Shown in pieces: positions 32,285 through 42,827 of a stretch of 64,000 nucleotides of DNA. Position 1 is the stretch's first letter, and every line of letters begins with the position of its first letter. Under the pieces are notes generated by a model. It ran no database searches. It was not told the DNA's origin and worked only from the letters and a program-made list of their open reading frames with translations. This stretch comes from Stentor coeruleus (Eukaryota > Ciliophora > Heterotrichea > Heterotrichida > Stentoridae), in contig MPUH01000119.1 in the NCBI GenBank assembly GCA_001970955.1, positions 37,414 to 101,413 of the forward strand. Reading direction: 5' to 3'. The position numbers and the translations under genes are program-made.

Positions 32285-33757
32285 ATGATTCCTGCAATCC
32301 AAAGACAAGACCGCAAGCATGGAACAGTTAAAAAACACACCTCTTTAGCTTCATTATCCACTTTTCCAAAGCCAATACGCCAAGTGCTAAAGCTTAAAAA
32401 AAGTATTAAAACTACATCGCATAAAACTTTAGAAAATGATCAATTAGGAATTTGGCTTTTATTAGTATCAAGTTTATTGAGTGTGTTTAATATCACTTTG
32501 GTTTTTTATGAAAGTGAACTAATTTATGAAAGTGATTATAAAATTAATGATAAAATTAATGCCTTACGAGCTGTGATATTTGTCTCTTGCTTAGCCCATA
32601 GCCTTGTTATTATAAAGTACTACATCCATAAGGATCCAAGCCCCAGATTAAAAGAGTGGATTTCAAAAGTGCTTCACTCAAAAAAACAACTTTTAAAAAT
32701 AATTCTCGATATCTCAATCGCAATGCTCCACACCCCACCAGGTTTATCATCCAACCTAACATTCACCCAGCTTGGTTTCCAATCAACTCTCTCCTACACC
32801 GACATAATTTTCCCATTTTGTTTACTAAAATCCAAATTCATCCTCACCTTCCTTTCTGAAATCTCAAAATACAACAACAAAAAGGCAAAATTCATCCTAA
32901 ACTGGTTAAAAATAAACAACAACACTGCTTTTATGATAAAATCTTACATCAAAGAAACCCCATTCAAAACTGCTACTTTTTGTTTTGGTATTTCCATTCT
33001 TTTAATTGGCATGAACCTAAGAATTTTTGAAAAAGCATCTTCTTCATTTACATTATGGGATAGTTTCTGGCTTTGTTTTCTAACCGAAAGTACAATCGGT
33101 TATGGGGATATATACCCAAAAACTCATATAGGTCGACTTATAAGTGGTTTTGCTGGTATAATTGGTGTTTTTATATTTTCATACAATGTTGTAGCCGTAA
33201 GAGACATAATCGATTTAAATGATCAAGAATTACATTTATGTAAAAGATTAAGGCATAATTTTTCAGTATCAAATCAACTAAAACCAAAATCAGCAAGTTT
33301 TATACAAAAATGGTGGAGAGCTAAAAAGTCTAAGTCAATAAAAGAACATTTTTCAGTAATTGCTGAAGCTAAAAGGTTTAGTTTTTTAAGGAAATTTCTG
33401 AGTAAAGATATTGCTAGTTCAGTTCAAGAACAGATTACTGATACGGAAAAAGTAACTGAAAAAGCTTTTAAAAGGATTAAAAATGATTTGGAAAATGCTG
33501 AGAAATATGCGGGTTTAGCGCATAGGTTAATGAAGATGGAATATGGGAATATGAAAAAACTTAGGGTGTTAAATGGATTGTATGGGAGTTGTGAAGAGCA
33601 TAAATTGAGTGTGAATCAAGGGAAGTACTTGAATAAAGATAGTTCTAGTATAATGAAAATGAGGAATCAAGCTGTTAAGAATCTTTTTATTAGAAGAGTT
33701 GGAGTGTCACCAAATATGAGTGCAAGTCCATCTTTTAGTTTTGTGGACTTGGAATAA
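32285..33757 (+). CDS. SK-type K+ channel, 490 aa
   Basis: Six-helix channel: S1 near IWLLLVSSLLSVFNITLVFY (about 56-75), further helices to S5 (FCFGISILLIGMNL, about 232-245), then a pore with selectivity filter TIGYGD (residues 270-275) and S6 (GFAGIIGVFIFSYNVVAV). S4 lacks the regular Arg/Lys ladder of voltage-gated channels, and a Pro-Pro-Gly near S3 (MLHTPPGL) matches the IHPIPG-type position of small-conductance Ca2+-activated channels. Just after S6 lies an IQ-like segment (ASFIQKWWRAKK), a likely calmodulin site as in SK channels. Expected plasma or ciliary membrane K+ efflux channel gated by Ca2+/calmodulin (family knowledge, not shown here). Confidence 0.85.
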   Translation: MIPAIQRQDRKHGTVKKHTSLASLSTFPKPIRQVLKLKKSIKTTSHKTLENDQLGIWLLLVSSLLSVFNITLVFYESELIYESDYKINDKINALRAVIFVSCLAHSLVIIKYYIHKDPSPRLKEWISKVLHSKKQLLKIILDISIAMLHTPPGLSSNLTFTQLGFQSTLSYTDIIFPFCLLKSKFILTFLSEISKYNNKKAKFILNWLKINNNTAFMIKSYIKETPFKTATFCFGISILLIGMNLRIFEKASSSFTLWDSFWLCFLTESTIGYGDIYPKTHIGRLISGFAGIIGVFIFSYNVVAVRDIIDLNDQELHLCKRLRHNFSVSNQLKPKSASFIQKWWRAKKSKSIKEHFSVIAEAKRFSFLRKFLSKDIASSVQEQITDTEKVTEKAFKRIKNDLENAEKYAGLAHRLMKMEYGNMKKLRVLNGLYGSCEEHKLSVNQGKYLNKDSSSIMKMRNQAVKNLFIRRVGVSPNMSASPSFSFVDLE

Positions 33758-34828
33758 GTATTTATATTAAATTAAGAAATTTTTTTGGATTTATGTTTGA
33801 GTTTGGTGTAGGGTTTTTTTAGCTTTGATTTTTAGGAATTTGTTTTTCGTATAAAAGTAGGTGGGAGTTGAGGATGTGGTGTATTTTTTTTTTAAGTTTG
33901 AATTAATAAATTGAGGAAGACTTTATAAGATATTTTTAAAGGTTTTATTTTTTATAGTTGTGTAAGAGCTTATAATAGTTGATTATATTATAATAATAGT
34001 GATACTTATGCATATAAGAAATAAGTTTATTTATAAAAGATTAAAATATAGATATAAGTGCCTTAATTAGTAAATAATTTAAGGTATTTTATGTAAGTTT
34101 ATATTAAGATATATACTAATATATACACTTATCTTATCTTACTACTTTTAACAACTTATTATTATTATTATCTTACTACTATTGAAGGTTAAAAATATGG
34201 TACAATTTTATACTAAATAATAGCTTGATATCCTTAATAAACTTCTATTTGAATTAATTATGTATTTTTGATACAATTGTAAAACATGAGAAGCATCATT
34301 TTCATATACACAACTTTTATCATTATTAAACTATTTACAATCATTTTTATCCTAAAAAATTTTAAGATTTTGTTTAATTTTGAAAAAAGTTGATAATTTG
34401 AAATTTCCTATAGAATATGAAGTTGAAGTATTATGATAGTAATTTATGATTTAAACGTAAATAAAATGAATTGAATTATCCACTTTTATTTATTATCGCT
34501 TAACAAATCAATAAACTGTTGTTATCACAATAATTTATAATAAGAGTTTATATTAATAACTTATCTCTAAGCCCATACCAGTATCATTTTATTCTTTGTC
34601 CTTAATTAAAATTAATATTTAAACAAAAACTATATTAAAGTTCGAAAAATCATGTCTTATATGGCAAAATCTCTTAAGTCTTTATAAAAGTTTCTAAAAA
34701 TACAAAAATTTATTTACCAATATAATTTATCATATCTTTAAAACCTAACTTGACCAATAAAACTTTAAAAAAACTATCAAATCTATCCATATAATTACTT
34801 CACTAAAAATCTTAACTATAAATTATAC
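33758..34828. other. Intergenic, no feature seen
   Basis: Convergent spacer of about 1.1 kb, extremely AT-rich, without supportable features. Confidence 0.6.
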
Positions 34829-35320
34829 TTAAATAATCTTCTTCGCAGGATTTTTATTCTGATAAATAAATCTTGCAGCTTTTAAATGCCGATCAGCGCT
34901 AGACTTGGCCGCCACAAATGCCATAGGCTGATAAAAATTAAGGTGTGATGCAAGCATAATATTTTTCATATATTGATTCTGCAAATTAATCATATTAAGC
35001 CAAGTATTATCATTAACATTCAACTTTTGTGCTGGCTCAGGTGATTTTTCCTTTATTTCAACTTTCTTTTTTTCAATAGATTTTGTGCTCATAAGCCTTA
35101 CAAGCCCATCAATAGCAAACTTATCATCATTTACAGAGTTTTTTCTTTTCTTCGGTAATTCTATTTTAATAACAACTTCTACAGGCTCAGGTTCAAATTT
35201 TTTCATATGGTTCAGTTTCTTTAAGTCAGATTGTATCTCAGCTTCACTTGCTTTGAAGATAGAAACTTCACGTCTTAGTTTTCGGAAGTTGTTGGTAAAG
35301 TATCCCCTTTGTCTAGACAT
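34829..35320 (-). CDS. Hypothetical protein, 163 aa
   Basis: Basic, Lys-rich ORF with a Pro/Glu/Val segment in the middle (FEPEPVEVVIKIELPKKRK) and a Met/Asn/Gln-rich C-terminal third (NDNTWLNMINLQNQYMKNIM). No signal peptide, TM helix or known domain. Isolated between two long spacers; composition resembles neighbouring genes. Function unknown. Confidence 0.6.
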   Translation of the reverse strand: MSRQRGYFTNNFRKLRREVSIFKASEAEIQSDLKKLNHMKKFEPEPVEVVIKIELPKKRKNSVNDDKFAIDGLVRLMSTKSIEKKKVEIKEKSPEPAQKLNVNDNTWLNMINLQNQYMKNIMLASHLNFYQPMAFVAAKSSADRHLKAARFIYQNKNPAKKII

Positions 35321-36534
35321 TTATATATATAAACTGTAAAGACCATTCATTTTTTTAGTGGGTATTATATAGGATTTAAATATAATGGGGTATTGAATAG
35401 AAAATAGATAAACTAAGATTAGAGAATATAGAGGTTATAAGAAGTATTATGATATAAATTATGAAAAATAGACTTAGGATGTAGAGAATTGTACGATGGT
35501 ATTTAAAATTTGCCCTGGTTTTTTAATAAAAATTGTTTTTTTTTGGGTGAAATATGAGGTTGGGTAAGAAGATGCACTTGCTTAATTGTTTAGAGTTTAT
35601 GATGGGTTTGGAGTTGAAGAGTTTTATTTTTTTTATATATGCTAGATGGATATGTTTTTTTTGATTAGTTTATGTTAGGTTATGAGTTGGAGAGATTATT
35701 TAATTGAAGATGGTATGCTTTTATTGGATTAGTTAGGATTTAGTTTTATTGTTTGCTAGGTTTATAAGGATTTGAGCTAGAATAAAAGTCATAGTCAACG
35801 TTTATTTTCCATTTTTATATAACCAAGATTGAAAATTAATAATAAATCATGTGTTATTTGAATAAATTTATCAAGTCTATAGACAACTTATTATATCATT
35901 TTTGATGTACTTTACGAGTTATTAATAAATTTTATTACTTATTACTTAAGCTGAAAAATTTATACAAAATTAGCAAAGATCCATATTTACTATATTATAA
36001 TGCAATTTCATATATAGATTGACAATTTTAATATGAAATGATGAACTTTATTAATCATTGATTTTTTTAAAATATGATTTGTTTATAAAAATTATTCATA
36101 AATAAAAACTCTTGATACATAATAGTATGGGTTGAACTATAATACTTATGCCTGTATATTAGTTACAAAAAAAAATGTAGTCTTTTAGTTTGTACTTAAA
36201 TATACTTTCATCTTATAGGCTAGGATGATATTAAAGGTAAACTATTATTTTGCGATAAATTAATTATGTACTTTAAAGTACTTATCAAAGTATCAATAAT
36301 ATCTTATAATCCTATCAAATTAAAGTACTTATATCAATAATTATATTTAAATAAACTAACCTTTTTCTAAGATTTCATTTAGTATTAAAGCATATCAACA
36401 ATTTAAAAATAATCTCCATAATAGAACTAAATTTCCTAAATCAAGCAGTTGATATAAATTCTTTATAATTTTTATCATTTCAACATATTTAAGCTAAAAA
36501 ATTCAAGCTTATCTTAATAAAATTAATAATACAT
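35321..36534. other. Intergenic (divergent), no feature seen
   Basis: About 1.2 kb of AT-rich DNA between divergent genes; it presumably includes two promoters, but no element can be pinpointed. Confidence 0.6.
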
Positions 36535-37347
36535 ATGAGCATTTTACAAGCTGTGAGAATTCAGAAAATACAAATTTCTCATCCAAGAACCAAAAGTGTG
36601 CAGTCCCGGGTTGAACCTGGGAACCATATAGATTTAGATGATCGAAATTCTCGATACGAAGTCTTAACGAAAAATCCAAACAGCTTTTCGAAATACTTTT
36701 ACTCAGAAGAAAAAGAAGTCCAAACACAAAATTTCCTAAAGCCTTCAGCAAACAATCAAGTTCTTATCAACTACGATGAACTCTTCAAATCTCATAGAAA
36801 TTCAATAGAAAAAGAAGTCATGCTAATATTCAATGGTAAAAACTCAGCACAAAAGTCAGAACTTTCAATTCAAACAGAAGGATTAGTACCACAAAGGCCT
36901 GAACCTCCTACTGAATCTTATCAGCCCAAATATGAGAAACTTAAAGACTTGTTAAAACTGGCGAAAAAACTCAGACCTAAAACCCCAAAAGCTGGATGTT
37001 CTTCACCGATAAGCATAAGTAAAGCTAAAATCGGGCATAAAATCAGAGTTTTACCTTGCAATAAATCTTTTGCCTTTAAAGCTAAGGCTAACTTTAGTAG
37101 AGCTAACACTCCTAAGGTTCAAAATAGAAAATATGCTAGTCTTGCTTCTGAAATTGTTATATGTCAAAACTCTAATAAATCTGGAAATCTTGTGAAAAAG
37201 GACTCGACACAGAGAAAAAGGATTGCCCTTGGAAATAGAAGCCAAACTCCTGTTAATACTTATTTCAAAATGGAATTTAAAGGCTTGTGTAATAAAATGA
37301 CTTCACCAAATGCATTTCAAAATGCAGCGTTTTTTAAAGAACTCTAA
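36535..37347 (+). CDS. Hypothetical basic protein with QT motifs, 270 aa
   Basis: Mostly disordered, Ser/Lys/Asn-rich. Two short motifs, KEVQTQNF (about residue 61) and SIQTEG (about residue 108), resemble the [K/D]-x-[T/V/I]-Q-T core recognised by LC8 dynein light chain, hinting at a cytoskeletal scaffold (weak inference). The C-terminal half is basic with several Thr-Pro/Ser-Pro sites (RPKTPKAG, RANTPKV, SQTPVN). No domain recognised. Confidence 0.6.
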   Translation: MSILQAVRIQKIQISHPRTKSVQSRVEPGNHIDLDDRNSRYEVLTKNPNSFSKYFYSEEKEVQTQNFLKPSANNQVLINYDELFKSHRNSIEKEVMLIFNGKNSAQKSELSIQTEGLVPQRPEPPTESYQPKYEKLKDLLKLAKKLRPKTPKAGCSSPISISKAKIGHKIRVLPCNKSFAFKAKANFSRANTPKVQNRKYASLASEIVICQNSNKSGNLVKKDSTQRKRIALGNRSQTPVNTYFKMEFKGLCNKMTSPNAFQNAAFFKEL

Positions 37348-37762
37348 AGAAGTTATTTAGCTTTTAGAGAAAAGATTTTATTGATGGAGTTTCAAGTGTC
37401 TGTAATTATTATTTATTTGCTAGATTAAGATTACTTAGATTTTATGTTTGATATGATTTATGTTTTTATATTGTTTGAGAGGTAATTTATAATGCATCAT
37501 TACCATCCACTAAACACTTAAAATGAATAATTTTCCACAAACTAAACTAATTCAAAAATCATATCACTAAACATTCTCTTTCTTTTAATTATCAATCAGA
37601 AACCTTCCAACACATAATCAGCCTTAAAACTTTTTTCTCTAAAAATCCTGACAAAACTTAATCACAACATCAAATCATAACATAATCAAAAATTCATAAT
37701 TTCTAAAATCCATAATAAAATAACTCTTCAACAAGAACTTATAATTATCCTCACATAAAACC
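37348..37762. other. Intergenic, no feature seen
   Basis: Short AT-rich spacer upstream of the second K+ channel gene. Confidence 0.6.
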
Positions 37763-39055
37763 ATGGAGAATATAACAACATACGTAAAAGAAACTATTTC
37801 CAGTTATGGCAAGACCAACAAAAACCACTCGATAATCTTTAAACAATCAGAAATCGTCAGTGTGACCATTGCCCGATTTAGCCAACTCCAACTAGCCGAG
37901 CTTTGTGTAGCAGTTTTAGCTTTAACAGGTATAGGTTCATCAGCAATAGTCTCAGATTTAACTTATACAAAAGTATACGATAAGCGTGAAGAAGCTTTGA
38001 TGGCCCAATTAATCTGTACAGCCTCAAGCCTAATATTAATCCTAGCAATTTACTGGAGAACCAAACAAGAACTTCTTTGGGAACAAGCTAAAGGTATATA
38101 TTCAGTATTTGATGATATGTCAACAACAGGCAAAATGACCATTTTTTTACTTGAAGCATTTATCAACATCATCCATCCTCCAATCGGTTTACTTTCAACA
38201 AATTTTATTGCCCAAGATGTAGTTGTTGAAAACGATATCGAATATTCATACAATACTATCTTCACTGCTTTTACTGTTATCCGTGTTTACCATTTAATAA
38301 GATTTATGTCAATCTATAGTAAATTTAGATCAAGCCGAAGTCAAAGATTATGTCAAATGAATGGTAGTTATGCTGGAACTTATTACGCAATGAAATGTAT
38401 GATGAATGAACAACCAATGATGATAATGGTATTAATGCTTTTAACTGGGATATTTATATTCGGTTTTCTTTTAAGACTATTTGAAAGACCAGCTTCATAT
38501 CTAAATGGTAAGGATTTTTCTGATTATGGTAATGCTATGTGGTGTATTATAACAACAATGACTACAGTTGGTTATGGAGATTATTTCCCAGTAACATTAC
38601 CTGGAAGAGTTATTGGATGTTTAGCTTGTGTATGGGGTGTAATGGTTGTATCAGTTATGTGTGTGAGTTTATATAATCTTATGAACCTTGATGAAGGTCA
38701 AGCTGAATCTTTACTTACTTTACAAAGGCTTTGGTTTAAAGATGCACTTAGAGATTCAGCTGCTTTTGTTATTACAGCAGTTTATAGATATAGATATATG
38801 TTGAAGTATAAAAATAGGGTTGGGAAAAAAGACTTGGAACTTCAGTTAGGGAAAGTTAGAAATTATGTTAATGAGTTTCAAAGAAGTAGGAATAAACAAA
38901 GGTCATTGTATAGTTATGATTCTTATAATGAGATTATACAATATAAACTTGGTGAGATTATTGGGCAAGCTAAACAGAAGGAGAAAACTGATAAAATTTT
39001 GAAACTGATTGAGAGGCTTGATGAGAAAGTGCAGAAGAAAATCAGTAAGGGATAA
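37763..39055 (+). CDS. SK-type K+ channel, 430 aa
   Basis: A second six-TM channel with S1 near residues 45-65, an S3 segment containing NIIHPPIGLL (the HPxPG-like SK position), S5 near 219-238 and a filter TVGYGD at residues 268-273 preceded by CIITTMT. S6 (GCLACVWGVMVVSVMCVSLYNLM) leads into a basic helical domain (about 305-430) in the place of the calmodulin-binding region. S4 (RVYHLIRFMSIYSKFRSSR) has few regularly spaced charges. It is clearly paralogous to the channel at 32285 in architecture but strongly diverged. Likely Ca2+-sensitive K+ channel. Confidence 0.85.
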   Translation: MENITTYVKETISSYGKTNKNHSIIFKQSEIVSVTIARFSQLQLAELCVAVLALTGIGSSAIVSDLTYTKVYDKREEALMAQLICTASSLILILAIYWRTKQELLWEQAKGIYSVFDDMSTTGKMTIFLLEAFINIIHPPIGLLSTNFIAQDVVVENDIEYSYNTIFTAFTVIRVYHLIRFMSIYSKFRSSRSQRLCQMNGSYAGTYYAMKCMMNEQPMMIMVLMLLTGIFIFGFLLRLFERPASYLNGKDFSDYGNAMWCIITTMTTVGYGDYFPVTLPGRVIGCLACVWGVMVVSVMCVSLYNLMNLDEGQAESLLTLQRLWFKDALRDSAAFVITAVYRYRYMLKYKNRVGKKDLELQLGKVRNYVNEFQRSRNKQRSLYSYDSYNEIIQYKLGEIIGQAKQKEKTDKILKLIERLDEKVQKKISKG

Positions 39056-39082
39056 GATGAGGTTAGGATAATATTATTTAAT

Positions 39083-39559
39083 ATGAAGGAACGAGGAGTC
39101 TCTCAAAGGGTAAATCGAATCACATCTATTGATCTTCAAAAGCCTGTGATCCTTGATAATCTCCATTATGTAAATGAACTTTACAAACTTGACAATCATA
39201 ATGCATCCTTACCTTCAGTGGTCAAATCTCAAAAAATGCTCCAGTATAAGATGCTTATTGCTGAACTTTTACCTATAGTCCAAGAATTTGGTATACTCAA
39301 AAACACCCAAACAGCACTTGCAAATACTTTTTCACAGTTGAGTTCAGAAGTAGAAATGTGCATAGAAAAAACCTCAGCTGCTGTAAGAGCAGGTCAAAGC
39401 ATGTATCAAGAGCTTGAAAACGCTAAAAGCAAAAAGCATGTCCTTGAAAGCATTCTAGCGAAAATAGAGCCGCAACATGAACGTATAGACTCAGAACCTT
39501 CATTCTCAGAAAGAAAGCCTAGTGATTCACACCTTCACAAATCTCACTCTATGAGCTAA
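39083..39559 (+). CDS. Small helical hypothetical protein, 158 aa
   Basis: Predominantly helical protein with a likely coiled coil (about 55-130) and a Ser/His-rich tail (SEPSFSERKPSDSHLHKSHSMS). No family recognised. It begins only 27 nt after the stop of the K+ channel on the same strand. No 15-nt intron joins them, so they are separate reading frames; shared transcription is possible. Confidence 0.6.
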   Translation: MKERGVSQRVNRITSIDLQKPVILDNLHYVNELYKLDNHNASLPSVVKSQKMLQYKMLIAELLPIVQEFGILKNTQTALANTFSQLSSEVEMCIEKTSAAVRAGQSMYQELENAKSKKHVLESILAKIEPQHERIDSEPSFSERKPSDSHLHKSHSMS

Positions 39560-39758
39560 CCTAGTTAACCTGAAAACCCTAATAACTATCTAAAACCCCA
39601 TATCCATCCATATTTCTCTTCTTTTTTATCTTTCAAATCTTATTTCTCTCCCTCTATATCCACAAATTCTTATTTTTCTTCTAAAAAAAGCCCAAATAAA
39701 CTTAAAAAACTAACCATAAATACTATTTCTGAGGCTTTCTCATTAAATTCACATATAA

Positions 39759-41165
39759 ATGGAAAATTTTAGTATTTCATGGCAGGACGTGATCCCAGAA
39801 AACACAGGGCAAATAAATGAGAAATATGAAATCAAAGAACAACTAGGCGAAGGGGCCTATGGTTCTGTACGTAAAGCAACTCATCGATTGACAAGAGAAG
39901 ACCGTGCCGTGAAAATCTTAAGTAAAAAGAACCTCAAGACTCCAGAAGAACTGAATATACTAGAAAATGAAGTCGCTATTTTACGAAGTGTCGATCATCC
40001 TAATATCCTTAAAGTCTATGAAACCTACCAAGACAAATTCAGCTACTTCATAGTCACTGAATTATGCTCAGGTGGTGAACTTTTTGATAGGATAATCCAA
40101 GGTAAGGCAATTTCCGAAAGAGACTCAGCACATTATTTCAGACAAATTCTCTCATGTCTTGTTTATTTACATGATAGGCATATTATTCATAGAGACTTAA
40201 AACCAGAAAACTTCCTTTTCTGTACCCAAGACCCTTTAGCGAATTTAAAACTTATAGACTTTGGCACTGCAACCCAATCTCAGAACGGTGAGATCTTGAC
40301 AAAAAAAGTTGGTACATCGTATTATATAGCCCCAGAAGTTATGGACTGCCGTTATAATGAAAAATGTGATGTTTGGAGCGCAGGCGTTATTTTATACTTA
40401 TTAATCTCAGGCTTTCCTCCTTTTAACGGGAGGACTGATGCTGAGATTATGGCTAATGTCAAGGCAAAAAAAGTGTCTTTTACAGGTAAAGAGTGGAAGA
40501 ATATCAGCAATGAAGCTAAAGATTTATTAGGGAAAATGATAAACTCTGATCCTTTGACAAGAATTTCAGCTAAAGAAGCTCTTGAACATCCTTGGTTACA
40601 AAATGATATACAGACCCCTTTGGATCCAAATCAAACAGCAGTTATATTAAACAATTTAAGGAGTTTTCATTGGGAAACTAAGCTACAAAAAGCTACAATG
40701 TCGTTTATAGTTTCTCAATTAACGACAAGAGCTGAAAGAGAAGAAATGCTTGAACTATTTAAAAGCCTTGATAAAGATAATAATGGTACTCTTTCAAGAC
40801 AAGAAATACTTGAAGGTATGACTGTTTTTGCTAGGGTTACTGGGATTGATAGTGAAATTGATATGATTATGTCACAAGTTGATAGTGATGGATCTGGAGA
40901 AATTGATTATACTGAATTTATTACAGCTACATTAAATAGGACAAGGTTACTTAGTAGGGATAGATTGGAAATGGCTTTTAAGCTTTATGATATTGATGGA
41001 AGTGGGACAATTACAAAAGATGAACTTAAAGCGATTTTCGGGAAACAAAGACATTATGATGATGCCTTTTGGGAAGCGATGATTAATGAAGTGGATAAAA
41101 ATGGAGACGGTGTTGTGGATATACATGAATTTTCTGAAATGATGCTTAGTCTCAATAATAATTAA
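39759..41165 (+). CDS. Calcium-dependent protein kinase (CDPK), 468 aa
   Basis: Complete CDPK: G-loop LGEGAYGSV (about 29-37), catalytic Lys52 (AVK), HRDLKPEN (143-150), DFG 167-169, APE 191-193. The autoinhibitory junction covers about 290-325, followed by four EF-hands starting at residues 338 (DKDNNGTLS), 375 (DSDGSGEID), 411 (DIDGSGTIT) and 446 (DKNGDGVVD). All four loops keep acidic residues at positions 1, 3 and 12, so all should bind Ca2+. A cytosolic Ser/Thr kinase activated by Ca2+ without separate calmodulin, typical of alveolates and plants. The N-terminus (MENFS) lacks a myristoylation Gly. No catalytic residue is missing. Confidence 0.97.
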   Translation: MENFSISWQDVIPENTGQINEKYEIKEQLGEGAYGSVRKATHRLTREDRAVKILSKKNLKTPEELNILENEVAILRSVDHPNILKVYETYQDKFSYFIVTELCSGGELFDRIIQGKAISERDSAHYFRQILSCLVYLHDRHIIHRDLKPENFLFCTQDPLANLKLIDFGTATQSQNGEILTKKVGTSYYIAPEVMDCRYNEKCDVWSAGVILYLLISGFPPFNGRTDAEIMANVKAKKVSFTGKEWKNISNEAKDLLGKMINSDPLTRISAKEALEHPWLQNDIQTPLDPNQTAVILNNLRSFHWETKLQKATMSFIVSQLTTRAEREEMLELFKSLDKDNNGTLSRQEILEGMTVFARVTGIDSEIDMIMSQVDSDGSGEIDYTEFITATLNRTRLLSRDRLEMAFKLYDIDGSGTITKDELKAIFGKQRHYDDAFWEAMINEVDKNGDGVVDIHEFSEMMLSLNNN

Positions 41166-41834
41166 ATTAGGTTTAGAGGAAGTTTAGATTTGGTTATGAA
41201 GAGATTTTTTTTGGATTTTTGGAAGATATGATTTAGGTAGGATAATTCCATTACTATCCCAAAAGTGCGCATTTTCTTTAAAAGCTTCTTCAAATAAATA
41301 ATCGCATTCCTCTAAAAATTTTATAACTAATTCACCCTAAACTTAAAACTACAAAATATTTAAAATCCTAAAACTCTCCTTATAAAACCCTAAATTACCA
41401 AAAACTGGGATTTAAATTATTTCCTAAACATTTCTCAATACCTTATCCTCAAAAATTTCTACATCTACACCTAAAACCCCAAAAATCCTTCATCATCTCA
41501 TCCACTCCACTTTAAAAATCCATCATTTTCCTACAAATTATCCTCCAAGAGCTAATCATCTACTTCCCAAAAATGACAATTTCTAACCTAAATCATGTAT
41601 TTCTTCACAAAAGCCATCCAAATCTCCAACATCAAAAGTAATCCACACAAACCTCTAAAAAAAACTAAATACTCCATNGCAAAAATGACAATTTCTAACC
41701 CAAATCATGTATTTCTTCACAAAAACCATCCAAATCTCCAACATCAAAAGTAATCCACACAAACCTCTAAAAAAAACTAAATACTCCATACAAAGAAAAA
41801 GATAAATTGCCATATAATTTAAGAGCATAATAAA
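41166..41834. other. Intergenic with N-flanked duplication
   Basis: Spacer between CDPK and CK1 genes. Apart from the 41568-41789 duplication nothing is seen. Confidence 0.7.
41568..41789. repeat. Near-identical direct repeat around a single N
   Basis: About 110 bp at 41568-41677 recurs at 41680-41789 with the N at 41678. Two or so substitutions separate the copies, fitting allelic variants of one locus. Confidence 0.85.
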
Positions 41835-42827
41835 ATGCTGGACATAACAGTCGCTGATCGATTTAAGCTAGGCAAGAAACTAGGTTCTGGTAGTTTTGGG
41901 GACATTTACAAAGGCATAGACGTTCATATTAACCAAGATGTAGCCATAAAATTAGAAAAAATAAATTCACGTCATCCACAGCTTATATACGAAAGTAAAC
42001 TTATCAAAATTATCTATGGTGATATTGGTGTTCCACAAATATACTGGTATGGAACAGAAGGTAACTATAATGTTATGGTAATGGAACTACTTGGATCAAG
42101 TCTTGAAGACATGTTTACAAAATGTGGAAGGAAATTATCTATGAAGACAACATTAATGGTAGCAGATCAAATGATTTCTAGAATTGAATATGTACACAAT
42201 CGAAACTTTATTCATAGAGATATAAAACCAGATAACTTTCTTATGGGAATTGGTGGTAAAGCTAATATCGTGTATATAATTGACTTTGGATTAGCTAAAA
42301 AGTATAGAGATTCAAAGACAAATCAACATATTCCGTTTAGAGAAGGTAAATCTTTAACTGGTACAGCGCGTTATGCATCTTTAAATGCTCATGAAGGTAA
42401 AGAGTTGAGTAGAAGGGATGATTTAGAGTCGATTGGTTATGTTTTGATGTACTTTTTAAGAGGGTCTTTACCTTGGCAAGGGATAGTTACTAGGAATAAA
42501 GAGGAAAAGTATAGGAAAATCTCAGAGAAAAAACGTGCGACGAGTTTGGATGAACTTTGTCAAGGATATCCTCCTGAATTCAAAGCTTATATAGAATATT
42601 GTAAAAGATTAGGTTTTGAAGAAACTCCTGACTATGCGTATTTGAAAAGTTTGTTTCGTGAAGTGTTTTTAAGGGAAAATTTTGTGATGGATTTTGTTTA
42701 TGATTGGGATGGACAAATAAAACATATAGTTGAGGTCAAACATGATCCTGAGGTTAAAAGGACATTGCCTGAAATTACACAACCTGATCAGAAGTCTAAG
42801 AAGAAGAAAAAATGTTTGATTTTCTAA
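41835..42827 (+). CDS. Casein kinase 1 with C-terminal CaaX box, 330 aa
   Basis: CK1 family Ser/Thr kinase: G-loop [10 protein letters not shown] (about 16-25), Lys39 (AIK), HRDIKPDN (127-134), DFG 150-152, and the CK1 signature [13 protein letters not shown] in place of the usual APE motif. The kinase domain fills residues 8 to about 295, and the tail is short. The protein ends [12 protein letters not shown]: a polybasic run followed by a C-a-a-X box, predicting prenylation (Phe at X suits geranylgeranylation) and plasma-membrane attachment, by analogy with lipid-anchored CK1s (yeast Yck1/2, CK1 gamma are palmitoylated). All catalytic residues present. Confidence 0.95.
   Translation: MLDITVADRFKLGKKLGSGSFGDIYKGIDVHINQDVAIKLEKINSRHPQLIYESKLIKIIYGDIGVPQIYWYGTEGNYNVMVMELLGSSLEDMFTKCGRKLSMKTTLMVADQMISRIEYVHNRNFIHRDIKPDNFLMGIGGKANIVYIIDFGLAKKYRDSKTNQHIPFREGKSLTGTARYASLNAHEGKELSRRDDLESIGYVLMYFLRGSLPWQGIVTRNKEEKYRKISEKKRATSLDELCQGYPPEFKAYIEYCKRLGFEETPDYAYLKSLFREVFLRENFVMDFVYDWDGQIKHIVEVKHDPEVKRTLPEITQPDQKSKKKKKCLIF

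Noticed and set aside
36590-36640. CCCGGGTTGAACCTGGG hairpin as a tRNA T-arm or B box
   Set aside because: It lies in the coding frame of the 36535 gene, no acceptor or anticodon arms fit on either strand, and stem pairing fails in tRNA geometry.
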